From positions 62,001 through 126,000 of the forward strand of contig JASSUL010000004.1 of the NCBI GenBank assembly GCA_031963005.1: DNA of 64,000 bases. Reading direction: 5' to 3'. This stretch comes from JASSUD01 sp031963005 (GTDB lineage: Bacteria; Pseudomonadota; Gammaproteobacteria; Burkholderiales; Burkholderiaceae). Positions within the stretch are counted from its first letter, which is position 1, and each line of letters begins with the position of its first letter. The notes under the pieces are model-generated. The model was not told the origin of the DNA. It ran no database searches and saw only the letters and a list, made by a program, of their open reading frames with translations. Positions 8,135-17,873 of this stretch are shown here, piece by piece. Both the position numbers and the translations under genes were made by a program.

Positions 8135-10858
8135 ATGAATGTTACGGATATTCGCCAGAAATTTTTATCTTTTTTTGAGCGTCATCAGCACTTAATAGTT
8201 CCTTCTTCCAGCTTAGTGCCTGCACAAGATCCTACCTTGCTATTTACGAATGCGGGCATGGTGCCTTTTAAAGATTTTTTCTTAGGCGCTACGCTTACCG
8301 GACCTTTAGCTGCATCCCGACGTGCAACCAGCGCACAGCGGTGCGTGCGGGCAGGAGGCAAGCATAATGATCTTGAAAATGTAGGGTATACCGCGCGGCA
8401 CCATACCTTTTTTGAAATGCTGGGCAATTTCTCGTTTGGAGATTATTTTAAGCGAGAGGCCATTCGATACGCCTGGCAATTTCTGACCGAGGTTTTAGCG
8501 CTGCCCATAGAACGGCTGTGGGTGACGGTGTATGAAGAAGATGAAGAAGCTTATGCGCTATGGGCATCTGATATACAAGTTCCGAAAGAGCGTATTGTGC
8601 GTATTGGCGATAAAGCCGGAGAACGCTATGTCAGTGATAACTTCTGGCAAATGGCAAATGTCGGCCCTTGCGGCCCCTGCACAGAGATTTTTTATGACCA
8701 TGGCCCAGAAGTAGCTGGTGGCCCCCCGGGCTCTGAGGATGCGGATGGAGATCGTTTTATCGAGATCTGGAATATCGTATTTATGCAGTTTAACCGGGAT
8801 GAAAGCGGACAATTATCCCCCCTCCCACGACCCTGCGTAGATACAGGAATGGGACTAGAGCGCATCGCGGCGGTTTTACAAGGGGTACATAGCAATTATG
8901 ATATTGATTTGTTCCAACATTTAATTCGCGCTGCGACGCGCCAACTCGGCCTGGCGGCACATCCTACAGGACCTGTGCTGAACTCCTTACAGGTCATTGC
9001 AGATCATCTGCGTGCCTGCGCATTTTTAGTGACCGATGGTGTACTCCCTAGCAATGAAGGGCGTGGCTATGTATTACGTCGTATTTTGCGACGCGCAGTG
9101 CGCCACGGATATAAATGGGGCCAAACTACGCCCTTCCTCTATCAGCTCGTCGACGCCCTAGTCAGCGAAATGGGCACCGCTTACCCTGAACTAACCGATG
9201 CTCAGGAGCGTGTAAAAAGCGTCTTACGCCAGGAAGAAGAACGCTTTTTCAGTACATTGAGTCAAGGTATTACTTTACTTAATACCGCTTTGGCAAGCCT
9301 ATCTAAAACGTCTCCGGTCTTATCCGGCGATATCGCCTTTAAACTCCATGATACCTATGGGTTCCCTCTTGATCTCACTGCGGATATTTGCCGTGAGCAA
9401 AATATTCAAGTCGATGAACAAGGGTTTGCCAACGCAATGGCGATGCAGCGTCAAAAAGCCCGCGCCGCAAGCCATTTTGCTGCATCCGCTATCCAGGGTG
9501 TCGCGCAAGAATATCGCGGTGCACCTACGCAATTCGAAGGCTATAGCACCTTGCAATATGAAGGAGCGCGGATCTTAGCGTTATACGCACAGGGAGAGCC
9601 TGTAGACCAACTCGAGCCAGGCCAAGTTGGCAGTGTGATTCTCGATTACACGCCTTTTTATGCAGAATCTGGCGGGCAGATCGGCGATATGGGTTCCTTA
9701 AGCACGCAGCAGGTGTGTTTTCAAGTCCAACAAACACGTGCCATTACTCCTCAAGCCACTGCCCATGAAGGCATAGTAGAGCAGGGCATATTGACTATAG
9801 GTATGCCTATACACGCGCAAGTCAATGCCCAGCAACGCTTAGCCATAGCACGCCATCACTCCGCAACCCATCTATTGCATTGGGCATTGCGCGAAATCCT
9901 GGGAACACACGTACAGCAAAAAGGCTCTCTAGTCGATGCTCAAAAACTCCGTTTCGATTTTGCGCATACCGCACCGCTTACCGCAGAAGAAATCCAGCGC
10001 GTCGAAGCATTAGTCCATGCAGAAATTCTCCGCAATACCGCCATACAAACCCGACTGATGTCCCACGAGGCCGCCCTCCGAGAAGGCGCGATCGCCTTAT
10101 TTGGAGAGCGTTATGAGACCGTAGGCAGCGACGCCGTGCGTATGCTAGATATCGGCCATTCTCGTGAATTATGCGGTGGAACCCATGTAGAACGCACTGG
10201 AGATATAGGCCTATTCAAAATCACCAGCCAAAGTGGTGTAGCTGCAGGCATACGGCGTATTGAAGCGGTGGCAGGTGAATTAGCTCTAGAGCAACTTTAC
10301 CAACAAGCCCAGATCCTGAATACGGCAGCGGCCACGCTCAAAGCCCAACCAGACACCCTACTTGAGCGTCTGACCCAACTCCAAACTCAACAAAAAAACC
10401 TAGAAACAGAACTAGCACAATGCAAAACTAAATGGGCCACTCTACAAGGCGATGCATTAGCCCGACAAGCTGTCTCAATAGATCTCAGCACGAACGAGAT
10501 AAAGACTCCATTATCTTTGGTAGTCACCCAAGTAGACGATGCCGATGCCAGCACGCTGCAAGCCCTACTAGATCACCTTAAAAACCGACTCGATCACGCC
10601 ATTATCGTACTCGCCAGCGTTCCTGCTCCCAATACTATTACCTTACTAGCCGGCGTTACGCCCAAAGCCAGTAAACAGTTTTCAGCGGGAGAACTCATGA
10701 GCTTTATCGCCCCCCAAATAGGCGGAAAAGGCGGCGGCCGCCGCGACCGCGCGCAAGGAGGAGGGAGTCAGATAGAAAAATTAGAAACCGCTTTGGGCAG
10801 TGTGCAGGGATGGATTCGCAATAAAGTGGGTTCTGAAAATGGCTCTACCGTTTCTTAA
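8135..10858 (+). CDS. alaS: Alanyl-tRNA synthetase
   Basis: It charges tRNA-Ala in the cytoplasm. The 907 residues show the class II catalytic core (TLLFTNAGMVPFKDFF, then HHTFFEMLGNFSFGDY) and a tRNA-recognition region. The editing domain carries the zinc-binding HSATHLLH and CGGTHV motifs. The C-Ala domain ends with the glycine-rich GGKGGGRRDRAQGG stretch. The ATG at 8135 matches the usual AlaS N-terminus; a TTG at 8090 in the same frame would add an unlikely hydrophobic leader. The protein is about 30 residues longer than the E. coli enzyme. A large perfect inverted repeat follows the stop codon. Confidence 0.97.
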   Translation: MNVTDIRQKFLSFFERHQHLIVPSSSLVPAQDPTLLFTNAGMVPFKDFFLGATLTGPLAASRRATSAQRCVRAGGKHNDLENVGYTARHHTFFEMLGNFSFGDYFKREAIRYAWQFLTEVLALPIERLWVTVYEEDEEAYALWASDIQVPKERIVRIGDKAGERYVSDNFWQMANVGPCGPCTEIFYDHGPEVAGGPPGSEDADGDRFIEIWNIVFMQFNRDESGQLSPLPRPCVDTGMGLERIAAVLQGVHSNYDIDLFQHLIRAATRQLGLAAHPTGPVLNSLQVIADHLRACAFLVTDGVLPSNEGRGYVLRRILRRAVRHGYKWGQTTPFLYQLVDALVSEMGTAYPELTDAQERVKSVLRQEEERFFSTLSQGITLLNTALASLSKTSPVLSGDIAFKLHDTYGFPLDLTADICREQNIQVDEQGFANAMAMQRQKARAASHFAASAIQGVAQEYRGAPTQFEGYSTLQYEGARILALYAQGEPVDQLEPGQVGSVILDYTPFYAESGGQIGDMGSLSTQQVCFQVQQTRAITPQATAHEGIVEQGILTIGMPIHAQVNAQQRLAIARHHSATHLLHWALREILGTHVQQKGSLVDAQKLRFDFAHTAPLTAEEIQRVEALVHAEILRNTAIQTRLMSHEAALREGAIALFGERYETVGSDAVRMLDIGHSRELCGGTHVERTGDIGLFKITSQSGVAAGIRRIEAVAGELALEQLYQQAQILNTAAATLKAQPDTLLERLTQLQTQQKNLETELAQCKTKWATLQGDALARQAVSIDLSTNEIKTPLSLVVTQVDDADASTLQALLDHLKNRLDHAIIVLASVPAPNTITLLAGVTPKASKQFSAGELMSFIAPQIGGKGGGRRDRAQGGGSQIEKLETALGSVQGWIRNKVGSENGSTVS

Positions 10859-10885
10859 TATATATTGAAGCAAGGTAAAGTACCC

Positions 10886-10942
10886 ATACCAATTAAAAAC
10901 ACCTTATGCAAAGAAAATGCATAAGGTGTTTTTAATTGGTAT
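10886..10942. terminator. 25-bp perfect inverted repeat after alaS
   Basis: Arms 10886-10910 and 10918-10942 are exact reverse complements around a 7-base A-rich loop. The right arm contains a run of five T, so it could act as a terminator for alaS. It abuts the repeat element starting at 10943 without a gap, so it may instead be part of a mobile structure. Confidence 0.7.
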
Positions 10943-11050
10943 TAGACTTCTTTCGAAACCGAGTAGCCAGTATGGTGGGATGAATTGAATCAAATACGGA
11001 ACCCCAACATGATGACCACAGTCTTTTTCAATGCCTGCATAACATCAGTG
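10943..11050. repeat. Partial palindromic element, copy A (MITE/REP mosaic)
   Basis: It begins with the terminal sequence TAGACTTCTTTCGAAACC (10943-10960) shared exactly with 25957-25974 and 53068-53085. It continues with a core (ATTGAATCAAATACGGAACC, then CCAAC) shared with the copies at 25984, 31281 and 35163. It ends with a tail (from GACCAC at 11014 to TAAA near 11055) that matches 45724-45765. No opposite terminal repeat is present, so this is a one-ended copy. Confidence 0.7.
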
Positions 11051-11074
11051 AATAAAGCTAAGTAAAAAAAATTC

Positions 11075-11539
11075 TCAAGCCGGCATACTTATATTTTTCT
11101 GATCTGAACTCGACTGTGGCCTATAAATAAAGTAGGCAGCAGCTAAAGAGAGGACAAGACCCACAGCGATTGCTGTAAGCACGTTAGTAACGATAACAAG
11201 AATGGCAGGCAAAATGAAATTATATTTGAGTACCTGCAATGTAACAGCAGAACCAAAAGTTATACCTGAAATTATGGTTGTACCAATACTTAATAAAATT
11301 TCTGCACAAGCTGCCTGAAATGTACGGCTTCCTGGCGCATTCTGATCAGCGTTAGGTGATTCAGCCTGAGTAGAGGTACCAGGGCCCTCATTGTTTGGAT
11401 CAAAATCGGCAAGGATAATAGAATTCGTTGGCGATATGCTACCGCCACCACTAGCGACAGCTAGTGGTGCTTGTTCAACAGCAGTCGTTATTGGAGTTGC
11501 TGGTTTAGTAGCAGGCGCAGGCGCAGTCGCAGCCATCAT
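11075..11539 (-). CDS. Small membrane protein with bilobed hydrophobic domain
   Basis: I do not recognise this 154-residue protein. Residues 1-70 are disordered and rich in Ala, Pro, Thr and Ser. Two long hydrophobic stretches follow, at about 78-102 and 108-142, and the tail is short and polar. A hydrophilic N-terminus with a paired hydrophobic hairpin resembles the layout of chlamydial Inc or other host-membrane effectors, but this is only a shape comparison. Two ATG codons stand in tandem at the start. It sits between alaS and tgt, where yajC-secD-secF would normally follow tgt in related bacteria. A similarly built protein lies at 59653-59970. Confidence 0.6.
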   Translation of the reverse strand: MMAATAPAPATKPATPITTAVEQAPLAVASGGGSISPTNSIILADFDPNNEGPGTSTQAESPNADQNAPGSRTFQAACAEILLSIGTTIISGITFGSAVTLQVLKYNFILPAILVIVTNVLTAIAVGLVLSLAAAYFIYRPQSSSDQKNISMPA

Positions 11540-11706
11540 TATGCATTCTCTTATGGAAAATAGACTATCTTATGGTAGAAGCTAAATGCACTATGCATAG
11601 CGTTTTTATGTAATGCAGATGTTAGGTTTACAATCTGCAGTCCTAATTATAACCAAGACACATCATATTTAGAAGAAATCCTTCTCTTAACTCATATTCC
11701 ATGGCA

Positions 11707-12837
11707 CTAACAAACCCCTCGTGCTCGATCTGCCTGAAACTGCTTTCTAAATTGCGTGAAACGATTATTTTGAATGGCTTCACGCATTTCGTGCATGAGC
11801 TGCAAGTAATAATGCAAATTGTGTATCGTATTTAAACGAGAGCCTAATATTTCGCCTATTTTTTGTAGATGATGCAGATAGGCTCTAGAAAAGTGGGTGC
11901 AGGTGTAGCAGCTACAGCTTTCGTCTAAAGGGCGGGTGTCTTCTTTATAGCGTGCGTTGCGGATTTTGAGGTCTCCGAAGCGCGTAAAGAGCCAGCCATT
12001 TCTGGCATTGCGGGTGGGCATTACACAGTCAAATATATCTATTCCGCAACTTACTCCTTCAACTAAATCTTCAGGGGTGCCGACTCCCATTAAATAATGG
12101 GGGGCATGTGCAGGAAGTTTGGGGGCGATGGTGTGGAGTATGCGCTGCATATCTTCTTTGGGTTCGCCTACTGAAAGCCCTCCTATCGCATATCCTGGAA
12201 AGCCTATTTCTGCCAAACCGGCCAAAGAAACCTCTCTGAGATCTTCATATACCCCGCCTTGCACAATGCCAAAGAGCGCATTGGGATTGTCTTGTTCGTG
12301 AAAGGCTTGTTTTGAGCGTTGTGCCCAACGTAAAGACATCTGCATCGAAGCGGCGGTATCGGCTTTGCTTGTCGGGACGCCGTTGGTTTGATACGGAGTG
12401 CATTCATCAAACTGCATCACGATATCGGAATTCAAAACGGTTTGAATCTGCATCGAGATTTCAGGCGAGAGAAAGAGTTTGTCGCCATTGATGGGCGAGG
12501 CGAAAGTAACTCCTTCTTCGGCAATTTTGCGTAATGCCCCTAAACTAAAGACTTGAAAGCCTCCTGAATCGGTCAAGATTGGTTTATTCCACCCGATAAA
12601 GTCATGCAATCCTCCAAACCGCTTAATAACGTCTAATCCGGGGCGTAGCCATAGATGAAAGGTATTGCCTAAAATGATCGACGCTCCCAGGGTCTCTAAT
12701 TCCTGGACTGAGGTGGCTTTGACGGCTCCGCAGGTCCCCACGGGCATAAACATCGGTGTTTCAATGACGCCATGGCGAAGGGTGATGCGACCTCGTCGAG
12801 CATGGCCATCGGTATGAGAAAGTTCAAAGGTCAACAT
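11707..12837 (-). CDS. tgt: tRNA-guanine transglycosylase
   Basis: It exchanges guanine-34 for preQ1 in GUN anticodons, the entry step of queuosine formation. The 376 residues include the substrate-binding DSGGFQVFSLG, GGLSVGEPKE, the catalytic region around FDCVMPTRNARNG, and the zinc site CSCYTC with a following histidine. Length is normal. It lies downstream of queA on the same strand with about a 115-base gap, so the two probably share a role and perhaps a transcript. The usual downstream yajC-secDF genes are absent here. Confidence 0.97.
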   Translation of the reverse strand: MLTFELSHTDGHARRGRITLRHGVIETPMFMPVGTCGAVKATSVQELETLGASIILGNTFHLWLRPGLDVIKRFGGLHDFIGWNKPILTDSGGFQVFSLGALRKIAEEGVTFASPINGDKLFLSPEISMQIQTVLNSDIVMQFDECTPYQTNGVPTSKADTAASMQMSLRWAQRSKQAFHEQDNPNALFGIVQGGVYEDLREVSLAGLAEIGFPGYAIGGLSVGEPKEDMQRILHTIAPKLPAHAPHYLMGVGTPEDLVEGVSCGIDIFDCVMPTRNARNGWLFTRFGDLKIRNARYKEDTRPLDESCSCYTCTHFSRAYLHHLQKIGEILGSRLNTIHNLHYYLQLMHEMREAIQNNRFTQFRKQFQADRARGVC

Positions 12838-12952
12838 ACGAGCAGAAGATAAAAAGCAAAAAGAAGATGGGGTGTTTGCGCCGCAATATCAGAGGCTGCA
12901 TAACCACATAAAGTGAACAGGATCGATGCGGTATTACTAATTAGTATGCAGG

Positions 12953-14050
12953 CTAGTTTTTTGCGTCATCGGCAAAAAAAGAAGAGGTGCCAGTGAGTAG
13001 CATTGCATCGCCATAGCTAAAAAAACGATAGCGTTGCGCCACAGCATGCTGATAACTGGCCCGTAAAGGCGCAATGCCTGCAAAGGCGCTAACTAACATC
13101 AGCAATGTGGATTTAGGCAAATGAAAATTGGTAATAAGCCGATCCACCACACGGAAGCGGTATCCAGGGGTAATAAATATTTCTGTTTCCGCTATGCCTG
13201 TTGGCAGTGCGGATAGAAAGGTTTCGACATCTGGATAAGATTCTGGTTCTAGTGTGGCCGCTGCGGCTTCGAGGGCGCGTAAGGTGGTGGTCCCTACTGC
13301 GATAATACGTCCGCCTGCTGCTTTGGTACGCGCCAGCATGGAGGGAAGCGATGCAGGGATTTCATAGCGCTCACTGTGCATCTTATGCAAGGAGACATTT
13401 TCTTCTCGCACCGGCTCAAAAGTGCCATATCCCACATGCAAGGTAAGCATAGCGCGTTGAATGCCGCGTGCGTCTAATTGAGCGAGCAATGCGTCATCAA
13501 AGTGCAAACCTGCTGTTGGAGCAGCAATCGCGCCAGGGTGAGCTGCATAGGAGGTTTGGTAACGCGTTTCGTCATAGGTATCTGGAGTGTGAGTAATATA
13601 AGGAGGCAGGGGAAGGTGTCCGTAGCGCTCGAGCAGCATCAAACAGGTATCTGGAAAATGTAGGGTATAAAAACGCTCTGTGCGTTCCCCTACTATGAGC
13701 TCAAATGCCTCTGCTATACGTATGCGGCTGCCAGGAGCAGGCGCATGGCTGGCCCGAATTTGTGCCAATGCGCTGCGAGGACCCAGCACACGCTCAATCA
13801 GAATTTCTACTTTACCTCCGCTGGCCTTATGCCCATGTAGGCGCGCTTTGAGAACTTTGGTATCGTTAAAAACTAATAGATCCCCGGGAGCGATGCAGTG
13901 AGGAAGTTCCGTAAACAGGCGATCGACTAAATCGACGGTGTTTTGCGTGGTTTGAACTTCCAGCAAACGGCTTGCACTGCGCTGAGGCAGTGCAGTTTGG
14001 GCAATAAGCTCAGACGGCAAATGAAAATCAAAGTCAGAAAGCGTTAACAT
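12953..14050 (-). CDS. queA: S-adenosylmethionine:tRNA ribosyltransferase-isomerase
   Basis: It turns preQ1-34 tRNA into epoxyqueuosine tRNA, the step after Tgt. The 365-residue chain has the family's hallmark segments FDFHLPSELIAQ, LVFNDTKVLKARL, YAAHPGAIAAPTAGLHF and TNFHLPKSTLLMLV. The ATG at 14050 gives the standard N-terminus MLTLSDFDF; the frame remains open to 14089 without a better signal. The gene is oriented toward tgt and diverges from recG, with 134 bases between the two starts. Confidence 0.97.
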   Translation of the reverse strand: MLTLSDFDFHLPSELIAQTALPQRSASRLLEVQTTQNTVDLVDRLFTELPHCIAPGDLLVFNDTKVLKARLHGHKASGGKVEILIERVLGPRSALAQIRASHAPAPGSRIRIAEAFELIVGERTERFYTLHFPDTCLMLLERYGHLPLPPYITHTPDTYDETRYQTSYAAHPGAIAAPTAGLHFDDALLAQLDARGIQRAMLTLHVGYGTFEPVREENVSLHKMHSERYEIPASLPSMLARTKAAGGRIIAVGTTTLRALEAAAATLEPESYPDVETFLSALPTGIAETEIFITPGYRFRVVDRLITNFHLPKSTLLMLVSAFAGIAPLRASYQHAVAQRYRFFSYGDAMLLTGTSSFFADDAKN

Positions 14051-14184
14051 ACAATGCCGAGAAACGTGGAGAAATAGCGCTAAAAGCACAGTATTTTACG
14101 TGCCAATCATTGTGTGTGCAGATTCATTGAAAAAATAATGCCTATACACAGCATAGATATTTACTTTTTGCCACGCCCCCTTTT

Positions 14185-16338
14185 ATGTCAACCGCTCCCA
14201 AAAAACCAAAACGCCCCTCTGTATTGACACAAAAATTAGCCAAACTAGGTTTGACTAGGGATATCGATTTCGTATTGCACTTTCCTTTGCGTTACGAAGA
14301 TGAAACACGCTTATCGCCGGTGCGTGCATTACAGGCAGGCAGCAACGCGCAAGTCGAAGGAGAAGTCGTAGATCAAGTGGTGCAGTACCGCGGCCGCCGT
14401 CAATTGTTAGTGCATATTCAAGACGAGCAGGGGGATAGACTGATGCTGCGTTTTTTGCACTTTTATGGCAGCCAGCTTACACAATTGGCACCAGGTGCAC
14501 GATTACGAGCGCGCGGGCAGGTTCGACGTAGTCTGCAGGGCATTGAAATGGTGCACCCCAGTTATAAGCTCATTACTCCAGCAGATCCAGAAGAAAAAAT
14601 AGCCACCGCGGCACTTCCGACGACCCTGACGCCGGTCTACCCCTCTACGGCAGGGGTCAGCCAAGCCTATTTGTCTAAAGCGATTCGAGGCGCATTGACA
14701 CGCGTTGCGCTTCCTGCGTTATGGACTGCGCAAGAGGCACAACAATGGGGTTTGCAGTTTTTAGACACTTTGTCATTGCCTCCTTTAGCAGAGGCAGTGG
14801 CATTTTTGCATAACCCTCCACCCAGGGTAGAAGAAAACGCGTTACTAGAGCACACACATCCTGCTTGGATGCGTGTCAAATTTGAAGAATTACTCGCGCA
14901 ACAATTGAGTCTGCAGCAAGCGCACGCAAAGCGGCGAGCCTGTGCGGCGCCTGCGATGCCGAAGTGCAATGATCCGACGGGAAACCCCTCTTCTCTAGTG
15001 GTACGCCTTTTACAGTCTTTACCGTTCACCCTTACGTCAGCACAACAGCGTGTACAGCGCGAAATTGAAGACGATTTAAGTGCGGCCTATCCCATGCAGC
15101 GTCTTTTACAAGGCGATGTGGGCAGCGGCAAAACCATTGTTGCCGCTCTAGCCGCCGCGCAAGCGATCGAAGCCGGGTATCAGGTAGCTTTTATGGCCCC
15201 AACCGATATTTTAGCGGAACAGCACTATCGTAAATTGGTGGCTTGGTTTGCCCCTATGGGCGTGCATATTGTGCGTTTAAGCGGCGCAATGAAGTCTAAA
15301 GAGAAGCGTAATGCGCTAGAGTCTATCGCTTTTGGCCAGGCACAACTGGTAGTGGGGACCCATGCCATTATCCAGAATGGGGTTGAATTTGACTATCTGG
15401 GCTTAGCCATTGTCGATGAGCAGCATCGCTTTGGCGTGACACAACGCTTAGCCTTGCAAGCAAAAGGACAGCGTACGCAAACATCAGAGGATAAAGCCAA
15501 CGACGCATCTATGCAGTATCCACACCAACTGATGATGAGTGCAACCCCCATCCCTCGTACATTAGCGATGAGCTATTACGCGGATTTAGATCTATCGACC
15601 ATCGATACCCTTCCTCCTAACCGTAGTCCTGTACGTACCAAACTCATTACCCAAGCGCGGCGCGCTGAGGTCATAGAAAGGGTCAGAGCCGCAGCGCTTG
15701 CGGGTCGGCAAATTTATTGGGTTTGCCCACTCATTGAGGATAGTGAAGTACTAGAACTACAAGCGGCTATAGAGACCTTCACCGTACTTTCCGAGGCGCT
15801 ACCTGAACTCACCGTCGATTTGATACACGGGCGCTTAAGCACCAACGAAAAACACGAAGTCATGGAGCACTTTATCGCAGGGCATACCGCCCTGTTGGTC
15901 GCTACTACGGTGATTGAAGTGGGGGTAGATGTCCCTAACGCATCGCTCATGGTCATCGAACATGCCGAGCGCTTTGGATTGGCCCAATTGCATCAATTAC
16001 GCGGGCGAGTAGGGCGAGGAGAAGCCGCTTCGGTATGCGTCTTACTATATGCCGAACCCCTTTCTTGGACCGCCCGCGCCCGTCTACGCACAATGCATGA
16101 GACGCACGATGGCTTTGCCATTGCCCAGCGCGATTTAGATTTGCGCGGGCCAGGTGAGCTGTTAGGTGCACGCCAATCTGGCGCCATGTTGCTACGCTTC
16201 GCCGATCTCCAAAAAGATAGCGCACTGCTTGACGCGGCCAAGCGCACCGCGATGGTATTATTGCGCCACGCGCCTCATGTGGTTGCGCGTCATTTAGAAC
16301 GTTGGTTAGGTGCTCGAGAGGAATATTTGACGACTTAA
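14185..16338 (+). CDS. recG: ATP-dependent DNA helicase RecG
   Basis: It remodels stalled replication forks and Holliday junctions. The 717 residues contain a wedge/OB domain (about 1-200) and helicase motifs GDVGSGKT, the DEQH box in VDEQHRFG, MSATPIPRTLAM and GRVGRG, then the C-terminal RecG region with DLDLRGPGELLG. Hydrophilic insertions are visible, such as QTSEDKANDASM after the DEQH box and the RRACAAPAMPKCND stretch before motif I. In many pseudomonads and Burkholderiales oxyR is a neighbour of recG. Here an F-box/ankyrin gene occupies that side. Confidence 0.96.
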   Translation: MSTAPKKPKRPSVLTQKLAKLGLTRDIDFVLHFPLRYEDETRLSPVRALQAGSNAQVEGEVVDQVVQYRGRRQLLVHIQDEQGDRLMLRFLHFYGSQLTQLAPGARLRARGQVRRSLQGIEMVHPSYKLITPADPEEKIATAALPTTLTPVYPSTAGVSQAYLSKAIRGALTRVALPALWTAQEAQQWGLQFLDTLSLPPLAEAVAFLHNPPPRVEENALLEHTHPAWMRVKFEELLAQQLSLQQAHAKRRACAAPAMPKCNDPTGNPSSLVVRLLQSLPFTLTSAQQRVQREIEDDLSAAYPMQRLLQGDVGSGKTIVAALAAAQAIEAGYQVAFMAPTDILAEQHYRKLVAWFAPMGVHIVRLSGAMKSKEKRNALESIAFGQAQLVVGTHAIIQNGVEFDYLGLAIVDEQHRFGVTQRLALQAKGQRTQTSEDKANDASMQYPHQLMMSATPIPRTLAMSYYADLDLSTIDTLPPNRSPVRTKLITQARRAEVIERVRAAALAGRQIYWVCPLIEDSEVLELQAAIETFTVLSEALPELTVDLIHGRLSTNEKHEVMEHFIAGHTALLVATTVIEVGVDVPNASLMVIEHAERFGLAQLHQLRGRVGRGEAASVCVLLYAEPLSWTARARLRTMHETHDGFAIAQRDLDLRGPGELLGARQSGAMLLRFADLQKDSALLDAAKRTAMVLLRHAPHVVARHLERWLGAREEYLTT

Positions 16339-16463
16339 TAGAGAGGAAACAAGCTGCCCCCCGAAAAAATTCAGTCCGTATGGTTTTGCATCAAATTTGG
16401 TATCGACAATTTAAGTCATTCTATTTGAACCATCTTTGCCCGCATCTGCATGAAGCTGCCTTC

Positions 16464-17873
16464 TTACCAATGGCGGTTGCTCCGCTCGAATCTAAGCACT
16501 GTGGAAACCGCTCTAAGATTGTATATAACTGCCAACTGGATGGGCAGCGTAAACCATATTGGCAACATCAGGAGCCATGCTAGATAGGGAGAAAGTAATT
16601 CGGACCCCGCCTTATATAGCAAGGTAAGGTAGACAGTACTTCGCCCAGGAATTCTTTCCTCTGCGTTCGCAAAATCAGCTAGCCTTATCATAGCGCTGGT
16701 CAACCATTCACGACAGCTGCGTTTTTGATCAAGCAAAACTTGGACTATTTCGTCGCTGCTCCTATTAATGGCAATATCCAGCGCGTTCTTTCCAGAAAAA
16801 CGACTCCGCTTATGCACATCTGCGCCAGACTCAAGCAAGGCGTTTACTGTAGGCAAATAGTTTGCTTGTGCAGCAAGGCATAATGCACTCATTGCATCAG
16901 TCTTATACCCATAAACCCCATTTACGTTGAAACCTGCCTTAATCAATTTTTTAACTAAATCTTCATTCTTGTTTGAAATAGCCCAGAGCATTGGATTATA
17001 GCGATCGGAAGGCTCCAAAATATCGAAAAACATTTTACTGTCCAACATATTTTGTACTACATCATGCCGACCAGCTAGATAGTTCTTAACAATTCCATCA
17101 GCAATACGGTCAAGCGGGATCTTCAGAAAACTCCGTGTATCGGGATCTGTCGATTGGAAGAAAAGTCGAGGTATTTGGTTAGTTATAATCTTTATCTGCA
17201 AGGGATCTAGGGGCTGATCGAGAAAAACCACATCATCCGATTCTTTGGGAGTATATAAACCTAGCTTTATCAAATGCCGTCGCGTTATGGGTAGATCTAA
17301 TAGATCTTGTCTAATGGATAAAAATGGAGCTTGTTTAGTGGATAAAAAAAACTCCATCGTCTCAAGAAGGCCACCTCTCATGCACCGTGTGAAGAAGAAA
17401 AGTTTGATAATTCCTTCTATCCTCATTACTGGGTGCCAAGAACCACTTTCTGGATGAAACTCTTTTTTAAGTATTTTTTTGTCAAAAATTGTTCGAAGGT
17501 TTTGTTTAGAGGTTTTTGGATTCAAATTCGCTTGACGCATTTGCTTCAGAATTTCCTCGTCAATGATTTCTTCCGCTACCGAAGAAAGTAAAAAACGGTT
17601 TATCTGCAAATCTGTCATTGAATTAACAAAATGATAGTTTCCCCAATTTGTTTGCTTTACCTGAGACAAGGTAATTTGGTCGCAGTGTGTAAAGATTTGG
17701 AGCATGGCCTCGGGAGGCAACTTGGGAAGTCCTCCATTTTGTTCAGAAGAGGACACGATATTCCCACTGCGTTCGGGTTCTTTGGTAAGAGTAGGGCCAT
17801 TGCTCAACTTCGCATTGAAATCAGTCGATTGTGGAGTATGGCTGGTGGTTGAGGATGCAGGGTTTGCTGACAT
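16464..17873 (-). CDS. F-box and ankyrin-repeat protein with hydrophobic C-terminus
   Basis: The 469-residue protein starts with a disordered Ser/Thr-rich segment (1-48). An F-box-like motif follows at about 49-90 (LPKLPPEAMLQIFTH, then TLSQVKQTNW). Ankyrin repeats lie at about 291-385 (NPMLWAISNKNEDLVKKLI, ALCLAAQANYLPTVNALLES, ALDIAINRSSDEIVQVLLD). A hydrophobic stretch at about 428-455 could anchor it in a membrane, which the other two F-box proteins here do not show. A Skp1-binding effector role is inferred from the domains. It lies convergent to recG and on the same strand as ompW. Its base composition is closer to the chromosome average than that of the 5184 gene. Confidence 0.8.
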   Translation of the reverse strand: MSANPASSTTSHTPQSTDFNAKLSNGPTLTKEPERSGNIVSSSEQNGGLPKLPPEAMLQIFTHCDQITLSQVKQTNWGNYHFVNSMTDLQINRFLLSSVAEEIIDEEILKQMRQANLNPKTSKQNLRTIFDKKILKKEFHPESGSWHPVMRIEGIIKLFFFTRCMRGGLLETMEFFLSTKQAPFLSIRQDLLDLPITRRHLIKLGLYTPKESDDVVFLDQPLDPLQIKIITNQIPRLFFQSTDPDTRSFLKIPLDRIADGIVKNYLAGRHDVVQNMLDSKMFFDILEPSDRYNPMLWAISNKNEDLVKKLIKAGFNVNGVYGYKTDAMSALCLAAQANYLPTVNALLESGADVHKRSRFSGKNALDIAINRSSDEIVQVLLDQKRSCREWLTSAMIRLADFANAEERIPGRSTVYLTLLYKAGSELLSPYLAWLLMLPIWFTLPIQLAVIYNLRAVSTVLRFERSNRHW

